This document shows, piece by piece, positions 1 to 8,999 of a DNA stretch of 52,285 nt; position 1 is the stretch's first letter; every line of letters starts with the position of its first letter. A program made the position numbers and the translations under genes. This DNA is from Actinomycetes bacterium (GTDB lineage: Bacteria; Actinomycetota; JAHEXW01). The notes beneath the pieces are model-generated. The model worked only from the letters and a program-made list of their open reading frames with translations, did not search any database and had not been told where the DNA came from. The stretch spans positions 1-52,285 of the forward strand of contig JAHEXW010000012.1 of the NCBI GenBank assembly GCA_023251915.1, given 5' to 3'.

Positions 1-213
1 GCCGGTGATCGCGCTTGAGGCAGCCAAACGCCGCGTCGACGGCCTGGTCCATACGTACAGAGTTTCTGCTATCACCAGTTGGACGAGATAATCATTCGCG
101 AGACGGCCGGCGTTCCTGTCCTCAACCTGGAGGCGGACAAGCCGGGGCCGCTGGACAGCCGTAACAGGCTGCGGCTGGAGGCGTTCATAGAAACCATTCG
201 GGAAAGTTCATAG
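1..213 (+). pseudogene. C-terminal fragment of a 2-hydroxyacyl-CoA dehydratase-like protein, apparently frameshifted near position 55
   Basis: Frame 2 reads PVIALEAAKRRVDGLVHT; frame 1 continues VQSFCYHQLDEIIIRETAGVPVLNLEADKPGPLDSRNRLRLEAFIETIRESS* (stop 211-213). Joining the two restores a typical family C-terminus. Confidence 0.55.
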
Positions 214-289
214 TTGTTGGTTCATAGTGCATAGCAAAGGTTTGTCTAAGAACCACGCGCCAAGAACCAATAACTAAAAAGGAGACGAC

Positions 290-658
290 ATGTACGAACT
301 GACCATTAAGACCCATTTCGACGCAGCTCACAGTCTAACCGGTTATCCCGGGGAGTGCGCGCGGCTGCACGGGCATAGTTTTAAGATTGATGTCATGGTT
401 GCCGGTCAAGCGCTGAATGACATTGGCCTGCTGTACGATTTCAAGGACTTAAAGGACAAGGTCAACGGCATATTAGCCAAATTCGATCACGCTCACATGA
501 ACGAAGTGGCGCCGTTCGACCGCATCAGCCCGACGGCCGAGAATCTGGCCAACTATCTCTGGCACGAAGTGCAGGGCAGCGGCCTTCCCGGCGGATTGCA
601 TGCAACCAGGGTAAATGTCTGGGAATCGGACACCGCCTGCATTTCTTACTACGAGTAG
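290..658 (+). CDS. queD: 6-carboxy-5,6,7,8-tetrahydropterin synthase (QueD)
   Basis: FDAAHSL, CARLHGHSFKI and WESD motifs; next to queC and queE; ggag ribosome-binding site. Confidence 0.93.
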   Translation: MYELTIKTHFDAAHSLTGYPGECARLHGHSFKIDVMVAGQALNDIGLLYDFKDLKDKVNGILAKFDHAHMNEVAPFDRISPTAENLANYLWHEVQGSGLPGGLHATRVNVWESDTACISYYE

Positions 659-668
659 GGAAAGAAAG

Positions 669-1319
669 ATGGCGGGCGCGGTCGTTCTGCTGAGCGGGGG
701 TTTGGATTCAGCGGTCAATCTGGCCGCTGCGGCCCAGGTCGGTCCCGTTCTCGGCGCGATAACATTTGATTACGGGCAGCTTGCGGCAGTCCGCGAAATG
801 GCGGCGGCTGCGGCGATGGCGAACCGCTACGGCATCTGGCATAGACGGCTGACGGTACCTTGGTTGACCTCGGACGTGTCGGCCTTGACTAACCCTCGCG
901 CAGCAATGCCGGAGCCAGAGGCAGGAAGTCTTGACGACTTCGCGGCAACAAGCTTGAGCGCGGCGGCGGTTTGGATTCCGAATCGAAACGGCGTATTTAT
1001 AAACATCGCTGCTTCTCTTGCAGAGCAAGAGGGCGCTGACCAGGTTGTCGCGGGATTCAACGCGGAAGAGGCTGTCACCTTCCCCGACAACAGCGCGGAC
1101 TACGTCGAGGCTGCTAACGAGGCTCTGGCTTTTTCGACCCAAGGACGGGTGCGGGTCGTGTGTCATACGCTTGAGCTGGATAAAGTCGAGATAGTAAGAC
1201 TGGGGCGGTGGCTGAAGGCGCCGCTCGATTTGGTTTGGGCCTGTTACCGCGGCGGCGAGGTAATGTGCGGCCGATGCGAATCGTGCCGGCGGCTGGCACG
1301 TGCCTACGCGCAAGCCTAA
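669..1319 (+). CDS. queC: 7-cyano-7-deazaguanine synthase (QueC)
   Basis: VVLLSGGLDS PP-loop, C-terminal CxxC zinc motif (MCGRCESC); start moved to ATG 669 (MAGAVVLLSGG). Confidence 0.93.
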   Translation: MAGAVVLLSGGLDSAVNLAAAAQVGPVLGAITFDYGQLAAVREMAAAAAMANRYGIWHRRLTVPWLTSDVSALTNPRAAMPEPEAGSLDDFAATSLSAAAVWIPNRNGVFINIAASLAEQEGADQVVAGFNAEEAVTFPDNSADYVEAANEALAFSTQGRVRVVCHTLELDKVEIVRLGRWLKAPLDLVWACYRGGEVMCGRCESCRRLARAYAQA

Positions 1320-1338
1320 TTAGGTAAAGGAGACCGTT

Positions 1339-1917
1339 ATGTTAAAAACCCAGCTGCTCTTCGAGGACATCAGCTATGACGGAACTCAGCTTGCTGGCCA
1401 TTGGATATACCAAAAGACGGGCATCCTGGGAGACGCAATCGTGTCTTTTTGCGGGCCGTGCGACGTTCATCTGGAAGCGATGGCTGATTTGAAGGACAAG
1501 ATGGCAGGGGAGACTATAGCAGCCGAACGTATGGTTCACTTCCTGGCGGAGTTCTTCGGACGGGACTTGGAAACGACGGTCCTCTATCAAAGGGCCTTGA
1601 TAACTGTTATAAAAGAGGTAACAAATACGCTGCGCGCGCGCGAGGCCGAGCACGTCAGCAGGGAAGGCGACGATCTGTATCTGACGACTGAGCGGGGCCG
1701 CGGCAAGTTGAGCGTCTCGATAGCGACTGTTAGCCTCACTTCAGGCCTCGTGCATGCGGGGGTTAACGTGAGCCAGGCGGGCACGCCCGTGGCGACCGCA
1801 GGTCTCATTGATTTAGCGATAGACGAGCGCGAATTCGCGGCTGCCGTTGTAGGCGCTTTCGCGGCCGAGATTGATGGAATAGACGAGGCGCGTTTCAAAA
1901 CTCGCGCCGTACTGTAG
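1339..1917 (+). CDS. DUF366-like protein embedded in the queuosine cluster
   Basis: 192 aa, aggag-preceded ATG, resembles DUF366 from memory (LAGHWIYQKTGILGDAIVSFCGPCDVHLEAMADLKD); sits between queC and queE. Confidence 0.65.
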   Translation: MLKTQLLFEDISYDGTQLAGHWIYQKTGILGDAIVSFCGPCDVHLEAMADLKDKMAGETIAAERMVHFLAEFFGRDLETTVLYQRALITVIKEVTNTLRAREAEHVSREGDDLYLTTERGRGKLSVSIATVSLTSGLVHAGVNVSQAGTPVATAGLIDLAIDEREFAAAVVGAFAAEIDGIDEARFKTRAVL

Positions 1918-1933
1918 GAGGAGATTTAATAAG

Positions 1934-2644
1934 ATGGCAATTTCAGCTCCCATAATCGAAACGTTTTCCAGCCTGCAGGGGGAAGGCAAATTCGCCGGCA
2001 GCCTGCATATTTTCGTCCGCTTCGCGGGATGCGATCTCAACTGCAAGTTTTGCGACACGCCAGACGCGCGCGATCCGGAAGCCGGCCGACCCGTTAACGT
2101 CGAAGAACTAATTGTTGAGGCCGAGGGGCTGGAACCTGCGTTTCATCGCATGGTAGCGCTGACCGGCGGAGAGCCATTGACGCACGCAGACTTCATCGCC
2201 CAGTTCCTTCGCACCTGCCGCCGCGAAGGACGGATAAATCTGCCCTACCTTCTAGAAACTAACGGCTGCCTGCCGCAAGAACTTGAGAAGGTGATCGCCT
2301 ACGTCGACGGGGTGAGCATGGATATCAAATTGCCTGGAGTATACGGCGGTCCGGCGCAATGGTTTGAACATGCCGAATTCTTAAAGATAGCGGCACTGAA
2401 AGACTTGTTCGTAAAGGTTCCTGTTGATACCGGGATGCCGGCGGCAGAATTCATGCAGGCCGTTGACCTGGTCAAGTCTGTCAGCCGGGACATTCCGTTC
2501 TTCATCCAGCCCGTAACGCCACGCGATACGCTCAAGCCGCGCGTGTCAGGGGCGGAATTAATCGACTATGCCCGCGCCGCCTCACACGAGCTCAAACAGG
2601 TCTCAGTCATGCCGCAGCTGCATCGGATTCTGGGAATCAAGTAG
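1934..2644 (+). CDS. queE: 7-carboxy-7-deazaguanine synthase (QueE), radical SAM
   Basis: FSSLQGEGKFAG, FAGCDLNCKFCDT radical SAM cysteines, TGGEPL. Confidence 0.92.
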   Translation: MAISAPIIETFSSLQGEGKFAGSLHIFVRFAGCDLNCKFCDTPDARDPEAGRPVNVEELIVEAEGLEPAFHRMVALTGGEPLTHADFIAQFLRTCRREGRINLPYLLETNGCLPQELEKVIAYVDGVSMDIKLPGVYGGPAQWFEHAEFLKIAALKDLFVKVPVDTGMPAAEFMQAVDLVKSVSRDIPFFIQPVTPRDTLKPRVSGAELIDYARAASHELKQVSVMPQLHRILGIK

Positions 2645-3669
2645 TGACGGCGCAAGCGTCTAAGACGCATCCTCTGCGCCGGCTGCGCAACGCCGGCCTG
2701 ATCCTCATCGCGGTGATTGCCGCAGGCACCGCCGGCTATATTCTGATCGAGGGCTGGTCGGTCCTTGACTCCCTCTACATGACGGTCATCACCATCGCCA
2801 CCGTCGGATTCGGAGAGGTACATCCTTTAACCACGGCCGGCCGCATCTTTACGATATTTTTAATCGCTGGCGGAGTCGCCGGAGCAGGCTATACCTTAGC
2901 GCGCGTTGTGGAATTCATGATTGAAGGTTATTTCAGTGATATTTGGGGAGGTCGCACCATGAAAAAAAAGATCGATCAATTGTCGGGCCACTATATTGTC
3001 TGCGGGTTCGGCCGCGTCGGTGAGCAGGTGGCTCGCGAATTCACGCGGACGGGCGCCGAATTTGTAGTTTTGGACAACAATCCCGACGTACAGAAATTCT
3101 TGGACGCCGAAGGCGTTCTCTACATCCAGGGTGACGCCGCCGACGAAGACGTCCTGCAGGCGGCGGGCATCGAACGCGCCAAAGGCCTGGTCAGCGTGGT
3201 TGATAGCGACGCCGATAACGTCTACGTGACGCTCACGGCTCGAGCCCTGCGGCCCGATTTGTTCATTATCGCTCGCTCAAATTCGGAGAATTCCGCCTAC
3301 AAATTGAAACGCGCGGGAGCGAACCGCGTCGTCAGTCCCTATAGCCTCGGCGGCCGGCGTATCGCCTCGATGGTAATCAAGCCAGTGGTCAGCGATTTCT
3401 TGGACACGGTCATGCATGGCGAAAACCTGGAGCTGCAGTTGTCGGAGCTTAAGATCGGAGAGGGGAGTCCGCTGGGCAACCAAACCGTGAAAGAGGCCGA
3501 TATCCGGAAGAAAAGCGGCGCCATGGTGCTTAGCATCTATCGCCAGGACGGTAAGTTTGAGAATGATCTGCACGGTGACACCCGCATCGGAGAAGGCGAC
3601 AGGTTGATTGTCATCGGCACGCGCGACCAGCTAGATAAGCTGGAAACGATCAATAAGCATGCCGGCTAG
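2644..3669 (+). CDS. Potassium channel protein with TrkA-N/TrkA-C domains
   Basis: Ion channel selectivity filter ITIATVGFGEV, then HYIVCGFGRVGEQVA Rossmann RCK domain; GTG start. Confidence 0.9.
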   Translation: MTAQASKTHPLRRLRNAGLILIAVIAAGTAGYILIEGWSVLDSLYMTVITIATVGFGEVHPLTTAGRIFTIFLIAGGVAGAGYTLARVVEFMIEGYFSDIWGGRTMKKKIDQLSGHYIVCGFGRVGEQVAREFTRTGAEFVVLDNNPDVQKFLDAEGVLYIQGDAADEDVLQAAGIERAKGLVSVVDSDADNVYVTLTARALRPDLFIIARSNSENSAYKLKRAGANRVVSPYSLGGRRIASMVIKPVVSDFLDTVMHGENLELQLSELKIGEGSPLGNQTVKEADIRKKSGAMVLSIYRQDGKFENDLHGDTRIGEGDRLIVIGTRDQLDKLETINKHAG

Positions 3670-4192
3670 CATTCGCATAATACCGCTTGGGGACATAGAT
3701 TCAGACGTCCTGGATGAGGTCGGCGCCGCGCTAACGAGAGCCTTTGGTGCGGCGGTGACGATTGGGGAGAGCCAACCAACTCCAAAATACGCGTTTTCGC
3801 CATACGTTCACCAGTTCAGCGCCCCCATAATCGTTCACAAGCTGGCCACTACCCATGATGCCTCCGGCGCTAAGACGTTGGGTGTCATCGCTTTCGACTT
3901 ATTTGCGCCCCAAACTAATTATGTGTTCGGAGAAGCCCAGGTGGGCGGGGAAGTGGCGGTGATATCACTGTACCGTTTGCTCGAGCTTGACCGGCACGTT
4001 TACTTCGAGAGGGCCGCAAAAGAAGCCATTCACGAGATCGGGCATACCTTCGGGTTGGGACACTGCGACGACGACGTCTGCGTGATGCATTTTTCCCACA
4101 CGATAGAGGACACCGACATTAAGACAAGCGAGTTCTGCACCACATGCCGAGTAATCCTCGATAGAGTAATCGCGCTTGGAGAGGCGACCTAA
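3659..4192 (+). CDS. Archaemetzincin family zinc metalloprotease
   Basis: HEIGHTFGLGHCDDDVCVM...CTTC matches the archaemetzincin zinc/cysteine signature; overlaps the channel gene by 11 bp. Confidence 0.88.
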   Translation: MPASIRIIPLGDIDSDVLDEVGAALTRAFGAAVTIGESQPTPKYAFSPYVHQFSAPIIVHKLATTHDASGAKTLGVIAFDLFAPQTNYVFGEAQVGGEVAVISLYRLLELDRHVYFERAAKEAIHEIGHTFGLGHCDDDVCVMHFSHTIEDTDIKTSEFCTTCRVILDRVIALGEAT

Positions 4193-4333
4193 GAGAAAGT
4201 TTCCGTTTCTGACTCTCTGAGTAGGCATCAAAAAGTTAACTTTACATAACATAGATTATGCGAAGTATGACGTATTCTGGGCGCGTCCTCAGAAGACCCC
4301 AAACGACGAGGGATCTCAGCGGACAAAAGGAAA

Positions 4334-4774
4334 CTATGTCTTAATCCCCGTTGACCCGAAACCGCCGGCGCCGCGCGTTGTGTCCTCCAGGTCGTCAACG
4401 ACCTCAAAAGCGGCCGTCTCGACCGCCTGGATGACCAGCTGAGCGATTTTGTCACCCCGCTCGATGTGAAACGCCTCCGTCGGGTCCAGGTTGATTAAGA
4501 TGACCTTTATCTCACCCCGGTAACCGGAATCAATCAAGCCCGGCCCATTAACGACCCCGATGCCATGTTTAGCGGCCAAACCGCTCCGCGGCTGGACAAA
4601 GCCGGCGTAGCCGTCCGGTAAGGCGATTGCCAGGCCCGTGGGTACCATTGATCTCTGGCCGGGCTCCAGGGTCACGTCAGCGGCGCTGCGCAGGTCGCAA
4701 CCGGCGTCACCGGGATGCGCGTAGACCGGCGCCGGCATATCTGGGTCGATCAGCTTGATTTTGATGTCAATCAA
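4334..4774 (-). CDS. dut: Deoxyuridine 5'-triphosphate nucleotidohydrolase (dUTPase)
   Basis: PGDAGCDLRSA, RSGLAAKHGIGVVNGPGLIDSGYRGEI, C-terminal GAGGFGSTG. Confidence 0.95.
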   Translation of the reverse strand: MIDIKIKLIDPDMPAPVYAHPGDAGCDLRSAADVTLEPGQRSMVPTGLAIALPDGYAGFVQPRSGLAAKHGIGVVNGPGLIDSGYRGEIKVILINLDPTEAFHIERGDKIAQLVIQAVETAAFEVVDDLEDTTRGAGGFGSTGIKT

Positions 4775-5817
4775 TTTATTGAATCCTCCTCAGGCAGAAA
4801 AGCCGAAGCAGCCACCTGGTGTTGGTTCTTTCCGGCGGCTTTAGCCTGATAGAGAGCCGTGTCGGCTTGTTTTAGCAAGTCAGCACCATCTTCGGCGTGG
4901 AAAGGATAGCTGGCGACGCCGATACTCACTGTGAGCTGCGCTTTTTGCTGCGGACCGGCCGTGAACGCATACTCAGCCGTCTTCTTGATAATGCGTTCGG
5001 CAGCGTTGGCTCCGCCGGTCACGCCCGTTTCCGGCAAAAGAACTGTAAACTCCTCGCCGCCAAAGCGCGCCACGATGTCGATATCGCGGCACGTACCGTT
5101 TATCAGGGCAGCCAGTTCGCCTAGCGCGTCATCTCCGGCCAGGTGGCCGTACGAGTCGTTGAAGTATTTAAAATCATCGATATCGATCATCAGACAAGTA
5201 ATCTGATGCCCGAAGCGTTTAGCCCGTTTTATCTCAGAATCCAGGCGGTTTACCAGGTAGCGGTGATTGAATATCATCGTTTTGTCATCCGTAACGCACA
5301 GCTGGCGAGCCGTTTCATACAAGACGGCGTTGCCCAAAGCCTGCGTCAACTGGGTAACAGTGAGGTCCAACACTTCCCCGCCCTGACTGGCCGCGTCCCG
5401 GTAAGCGCTATCGGTAATGCAGAGCGCCCCGTAGACGGTCTGTCCGTTGCTCAACGGCAAGTAGACATGCTCGTCCTCCTGCATCAATTGACTGTCAGGC
5501 GGCTCGATCAGCGCGTCGAGCGCCGCGACCGCTTTGTTCCGTGCGTCCTGGGTCATCCCTTTCGTATCGGAAACGGCAAAACGCCTGTGATTGGCGTCCC
5601 AAACAATCAAGGCGTACTCATTCAAGCTAAGCGAGTCCTCCATGATTGACTTGGTCTTGGTCTTAAGTTCTTCCATTACTACCGTCGAATGAACCTCGTT
5701 GACGATGCTTTTGAAGGCGTCGTGGGTGCGAAACTTTCGGTCAAGCTCTTCCCTTGTCATGATCAGCTCGTCCCGCAGAAGCTCGATATGAAGATCTTTG
5801 TTATGCTCTATTGCCAT
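4771..5817 (-). CDS. GGDEF diguanylate cyclase with N-terminal GAF-like region
   Basis: ARFGGEEFTVLLPET active site; start assigned to ATG 5817 (MAIEHNKDL) so it does not overlap nrdG. Confidence 0.88.
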   Translation of the reverse strand: MAIEHNKDLHIELLRDELIMTREELDRKFRTHDAFKSIVNEVHSTVVMEELKTKTKSIMEDSLSLNEYALIVWDANHRRFAVSDTKGMTQDARNKAVAALDALIEPPDSQLMQEDEHVYLPLSNGQTVYGALCITDSAYRDAASQGGEVLDLTVTQLTQALGNAVLYETARQLCVTDDKTMIFNHRYLVNRLDSEIKRAKRFGHQITCLMIDIDDFKYFNDSYGHLAGDDALGELAALINGTCRDIDIVARFGGEEFTVLLPETGVTGGANAAERIIKKTAEYAFTAGPQQKAQLTVSIGVASYPFHAEDGADLLKQADTALYQAKAAGKNQHQVAASAFLPEEDSIN

Positions 5818-5839
5818 AATAACCTGCCTTGGGAATATA

Positions 5840-6532
5840 CTAACGAAGCTTGGTCGGAACGAAGCCATTACACACAGCGACGGCATCTTCCAGGTCTTGA
5901 ACGCGATACGGTTTCACTTCAGACGCTTCCGGCGCTAAACTCTTGGCCGGATTAAACTGCTGCACAACGTATTTTAACGCGCCCTCTTCCGCCAGCTCAG
6001 ACGCAATATCCGGCAACTGTGCCAAAGACACGGCCGGCGGGTACGCGGTGGTGCGAAACTCGTGCTCGACTCCAGACCTTAGGATAAGCTTGATGCTTTC
6101 CCTAATCGTCTCGGGCGCGACGTCGCTCCCGGTTATGGCGCAATAATCGTTAATGCTGCCCTTGATGTCCATGGCGACTGACGCAATCACGCCATCGTCA
6201 AGCAAAGAAGACAGTATAGCAGGATTACTGCCGTTGGTGTCGAGCTTAACCGGATAGCCGAGCGAGCGGATCTCGTCAATCATGGGGCGCAGGGACGCCG
6301 ATAGAGTCGGCTCCCCTCCCGTTATCACAACTCCGTCGATCCAGCCTTTTTTGCCCGCCAGATAAGCGATGACGTCCTCGAATGGCACAGAAGGTTGTTG
6401 ATCGGGGCGCAACACCAGTTCGGGATTGTGGCAAAAAGCGCAGCGGAAGTTGCAGCCGCCCAAAAACAGAACGGTCGCTATCTTCCCTTCCCAGTCCAGC
6501 AGGGTTACAGGCAGATGCCCCTTGACGTTCAT
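5840..6532 (-). CDS. nrdG: Anaerobic ribonucleoside-triphosphate reductase activating protein, radical SAM
   Basis: FLGGCNFRCAFCHNPELV, VVITGGEPTL; operon with nrdD. Confidence 0.88.
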   Translation of the reverse strand: MNVKGHLPVTLLDWEGKIATVLFLGGCNFRCAFCHNPELVLRPDQQPSVPFEDVIAYLAGKKGWIDGVVITGGEPTLSASLRPMIDEIRSLGYPVKLDTNGSNPAILSSLLDDGVIASVAMDIKGSINDYCAITGSDVAPETIRESIKLILRSGVEHEFRTTAYPPAVSLAQLPDIASELAEEGALKYVVQQFNPAKSLAPEASEVKPYRVQDLEDAVAVCNGFVPTKLR

Positions 6533-6539
6533 GGCGAAA

Positions 6540-6785
6540 CTAGTGGATTATCCACTCGGCCATCTGGCTGCGACTCGGGACTTCGCCCCGAAAAGCCTTG
6601 ATCTCTTTGCCGCCGTCGTCACAGACGACTATCGAAGGCGTTGCCATGATGCCGTAGAAAGCGCCTTCGCTCAGGCCGTCCAGGTCGTTAAGGTTATATA
6701 GCTCAACGTTCGGAGCCCCGTCTAAAAGGGCTTTGGCCTCGGGACATTTGGGACAATCGTCTTTCCAAAACAATTTGATCTTCAT
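6540..6785 (-). CDS. Small thioredoxin/glutaredoxin-like protein, candidate reductant for NrdD
   Basis: KDDCPKCPEAKALL CxxC active site and ATPSIVV cis-proline; between nrdD and nrdG. Confidence 0.8.
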   Translation of the reverse strand: MKIKLFWKDDCPKCPEAKALLDGAPNVELYNLNDLDGLSEGAFYGIMATPSIVVCDDGGKEIKAFRGEVPSRSQMAEWIIH

Positions 6786-6825
6786 GTATGTACTCCTCTT
6801 TGTAAGCTTTGTGCCTATTGTTTGA

Positions 6826-8982
6826 TTAAAGATTCGTGCGCACGCGGTCTTTTAGCTCGGCCGCCTTGCCAATGTTCCAGGTCGGCACCTTAGAATAGTA
6901 GCCGACGATCCGCGTGATGCCGTAGACGTTGGTTGAATCGCAGCGCGGGCAGACCTCTTTCAAGCCGCGGCTGGAGGTTCGGCAGTCCTCACACACCGTG
7001 AATTCGGGTGAAAACGCGATCTGCTCCGCCTCGGTCTGGGTAAACGTCTTCATGACAAAGGCTTGGACGGCCTTCGGATCCGGTTGGTTTTCGCCCAGCC
7101 AGATATGAATAATGGCCCCCGCTTCGATCAACGGGTGGAACAAGCTTTGCTGGCGGACGCGCTCGATGTAATCTACCGGCGCGTCGGCCGCCAAGTGGAT
7201 GGAGTTCGTGTAGTAGAAGTTGTCGTCCAACAGCGAACCCTTCAGCACCTTCGCGGTTTCTGCCGGAAAATACTTCATATCCAGCTTGGCCAGACGATAT
7301 GCCGCCGATTCGGCCGGCGATTCCTCTAGAACCATCTTGAACCCGTATTTCTCGCTCAGCTTCTTGCATTCCAGATTCATATATGCGGTGACCTTGAGTC
7401 CGAATCTGAGCGCCGCCTCACTCTCATGCAGCTGTTTGCCTATGTGCGACTCAACAAGCTCGTTTAACCCGATCAGTCCGCACAGATAGGTCAGCCGGTC
7501 CATTTTCAGATAGGGCTCGCCGTCTTGCGTGGCGCTAAACATATAGAGCGGTCCTTGCTCTTTGAGGTTAATAAGCTGTGTGATGAATTCCTTCTTTTGG
7601 ACGTGCGCCTTGGCCACGAGCTCCATTGCTTTCGAGATTTCCTCGAACAGCCTGGCGTCATCGCCGTGGGCTTTATAGGCCATGCGGGGCAGGTTGAGAG
7701 TGACGTTTTGCAGGGCCGAGAAGCGCATCTTCTCCGGCGTTTTGGTTTCCCTGATGTCCTCTTCGCCCAGCTTTAGCTTCAAGCGGCAGCATTGCGACAC
7801 GGTAACGCTCTCGCCCCGGTCGAAGACAAAGTACGTAATCCCCTGCTTCGAGGCGACGGCGCAGGCCTGTTCCAGGAAGGATTCATGCCCCGGCGTTTCA
7901 AACAGCTTGTTGTTGATGTGCAGCAGCGGTTTTGGAAAGACAAACGTCTTGCCGGTTACGTCCCCTTCCATATAGACGTCGAATAAGGCGCGCAGGAAGG
8001 TGTTGGCTTCCTCCTCGAAATCCTTATACTTCAGGCAGTCATCGCTCGGTTCGTCCTGGTACACTATCTCTCCGTCAATGCGGCGCATATAACGGCCACC
8101 CGGTCCGATCGCGGGTGTCTCCTCGAAGTGCTTCGGTACGCCGTAATACAGGTTGAAGTCGGTGAATGTCACCTGGGCGCCACGGCTGCCCGCTAGCTGG
8201 TTGAACTCGAAAATCAACATTTGCGCGAGCTGGCGCATGCGGTCATACGACAATCCCATCAACAGCGGCGCGAAGAAGACGTTTACGGCTTCCCAGCCGA
8301 CCGCTCCGGCGTAGTGCGACTGCAACGTCGAGGCCATCTTGACCATGTGTCCGATGAGCACCTCGGGATGCTTTGCGGGTTTGGAGATGGAAGTGATGTT
8401 CGGCAGGCTCAGGCCGTACCTTTTGATGTATTCCAGCGAATGCCCGCCGCAGTAGGGCCGGACAATGAAACCAAGATCATGTAAGTGAATGTCGCCGATC
8501 ATGTGGGCCGAACCGACGTCTTCACTAAAGACCTTGCGCAGGGCGAATTCTTTTAAAATGGTTTCGGCCAACGTCAGGTTGATTGATTCCGGGTTGTGCG
8601 TCGTATTGCTGTTTTCTTTGTTGGCGTTGAATATGATCTGCTCTACGTCGTACATCGGCAAACCTAGGTGGCTGTGCCTCTTGTGCATCATGGGCAGGTT
8701 GCGTTCCAGGAGTTCGATATCGATCAGCTCGCGGATTATGCTGGTGGTAACCCGCCGGAAATTGCTTTCAAGGATCTTGTTCTCGACCGCCTCCGCCAGC
8801 TCTTCCGCCAGTTCGGCGCTGGCCCCGGTCTCCAGGACCAGGGAGTTGACGATCTTGGCGCGATCCCACCCGTTTATCTCGGCCTTGCTGGCCGTCGAGA
8901 CCATCAAAGCGATGTCGGTGGCGTCACCTTCCCGAACCGCACTCTTAATTACACTGATACTGCTTGCCGCTGCACTAGTCAT
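6826..8982 (-). CDS. nrdD: Anaerobic ribonucleoside-triphosphate reductase (class III)
   Basis: 718 aa, N-terminal ATP-cone-like region, GDIHLHDLGFIVRPYCGGHS, C-terminal CxxC...CPRC zinc site and RIVGY glycyl radical region. Confidence 0.95.
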   Translation of the reverse strand: MTSAAASSISVIKSAVREGDATDIALMVSTASKAEINGWDRAKIVNSLVLETGASAELAEELAEAVENKILESNFRRVTTSIIRELIDIELLERNLPMMHKRHSHLGLPMYDVEQIIFNANKENSNTTHNPESINLTLAETILKEFALRKVFSEDVGSAHMIGDIHLHDLGFIVRPYCGGHSLEYIKRYGLSLPNITSISKPAKHPEVLIGHMVKMASTLQSHYAGAVGWEAVNVFFAPLLMGLSYDRMRQLAQMLIFEFNQLAGSRGAQVTFTDFNLYYGVPKHFEETPAIGPGGRYMRRIDGEIVYQDEPSDDCLKYKDFEEEANTFLRALFDVYMEGDVTGKTFVFPKPLLHINNKLFETPGHESFLEQACAVASKQGITYFVFDRGESVTVSQCCRLKLKLGEEDIRETKTPEKMRFSALQNVTLNLPRMAYKAHGDDARLFEEISKAMELVAKAHVQKKEFITQLINLKEQGPLYMFSATQDGEPYLKMDRLTYLCGLIGLNELVESHIGKQLHESEAALRFGLKVTAYMNLECKKLSEKYGFKMVLEESPAESAAYRLAKLDMKYFPAETAKVLKGSLLDDNFYYTNSIHLAADAPVDYIERVRQQSLFHPLIEAGAIIHIWLGENQPDPKAVQAFVMKTFTQTEAEQIAFSPEFTVCEDCRTSSRGLKEVCPRCDSTNVYGITRIVGYYSKVPTWNIGKAAELKDRVRTNL

Positions 8983-8999
8983 CTTGTAAAACTCGCCTC

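Noticed and set aside
211-289. Canonical preQ1-I riboswitch upstream of queD
   Set aside because: The ACUAA tail is suggestive, but the loop is far larger than the roughly 34-nt class I aptamer and the conserved core is not matched; kept only as an uncharacterised inverted repeat.
708-1313. 201-aa minus-strand ORF
   Set aside because: Antisense shadow of queC with no recognisable motif.
4220-4334. Possible second dispersed repeat (GACGTATTCTGGGCGCGTCCTCAGAAGACCCCAAACGACGAGGGATCTCAG)
   Set aside because: Resembles other short ATTCTG...GGATCTC-type interspersed repeats, but only one degenerate copy is visible in this window.
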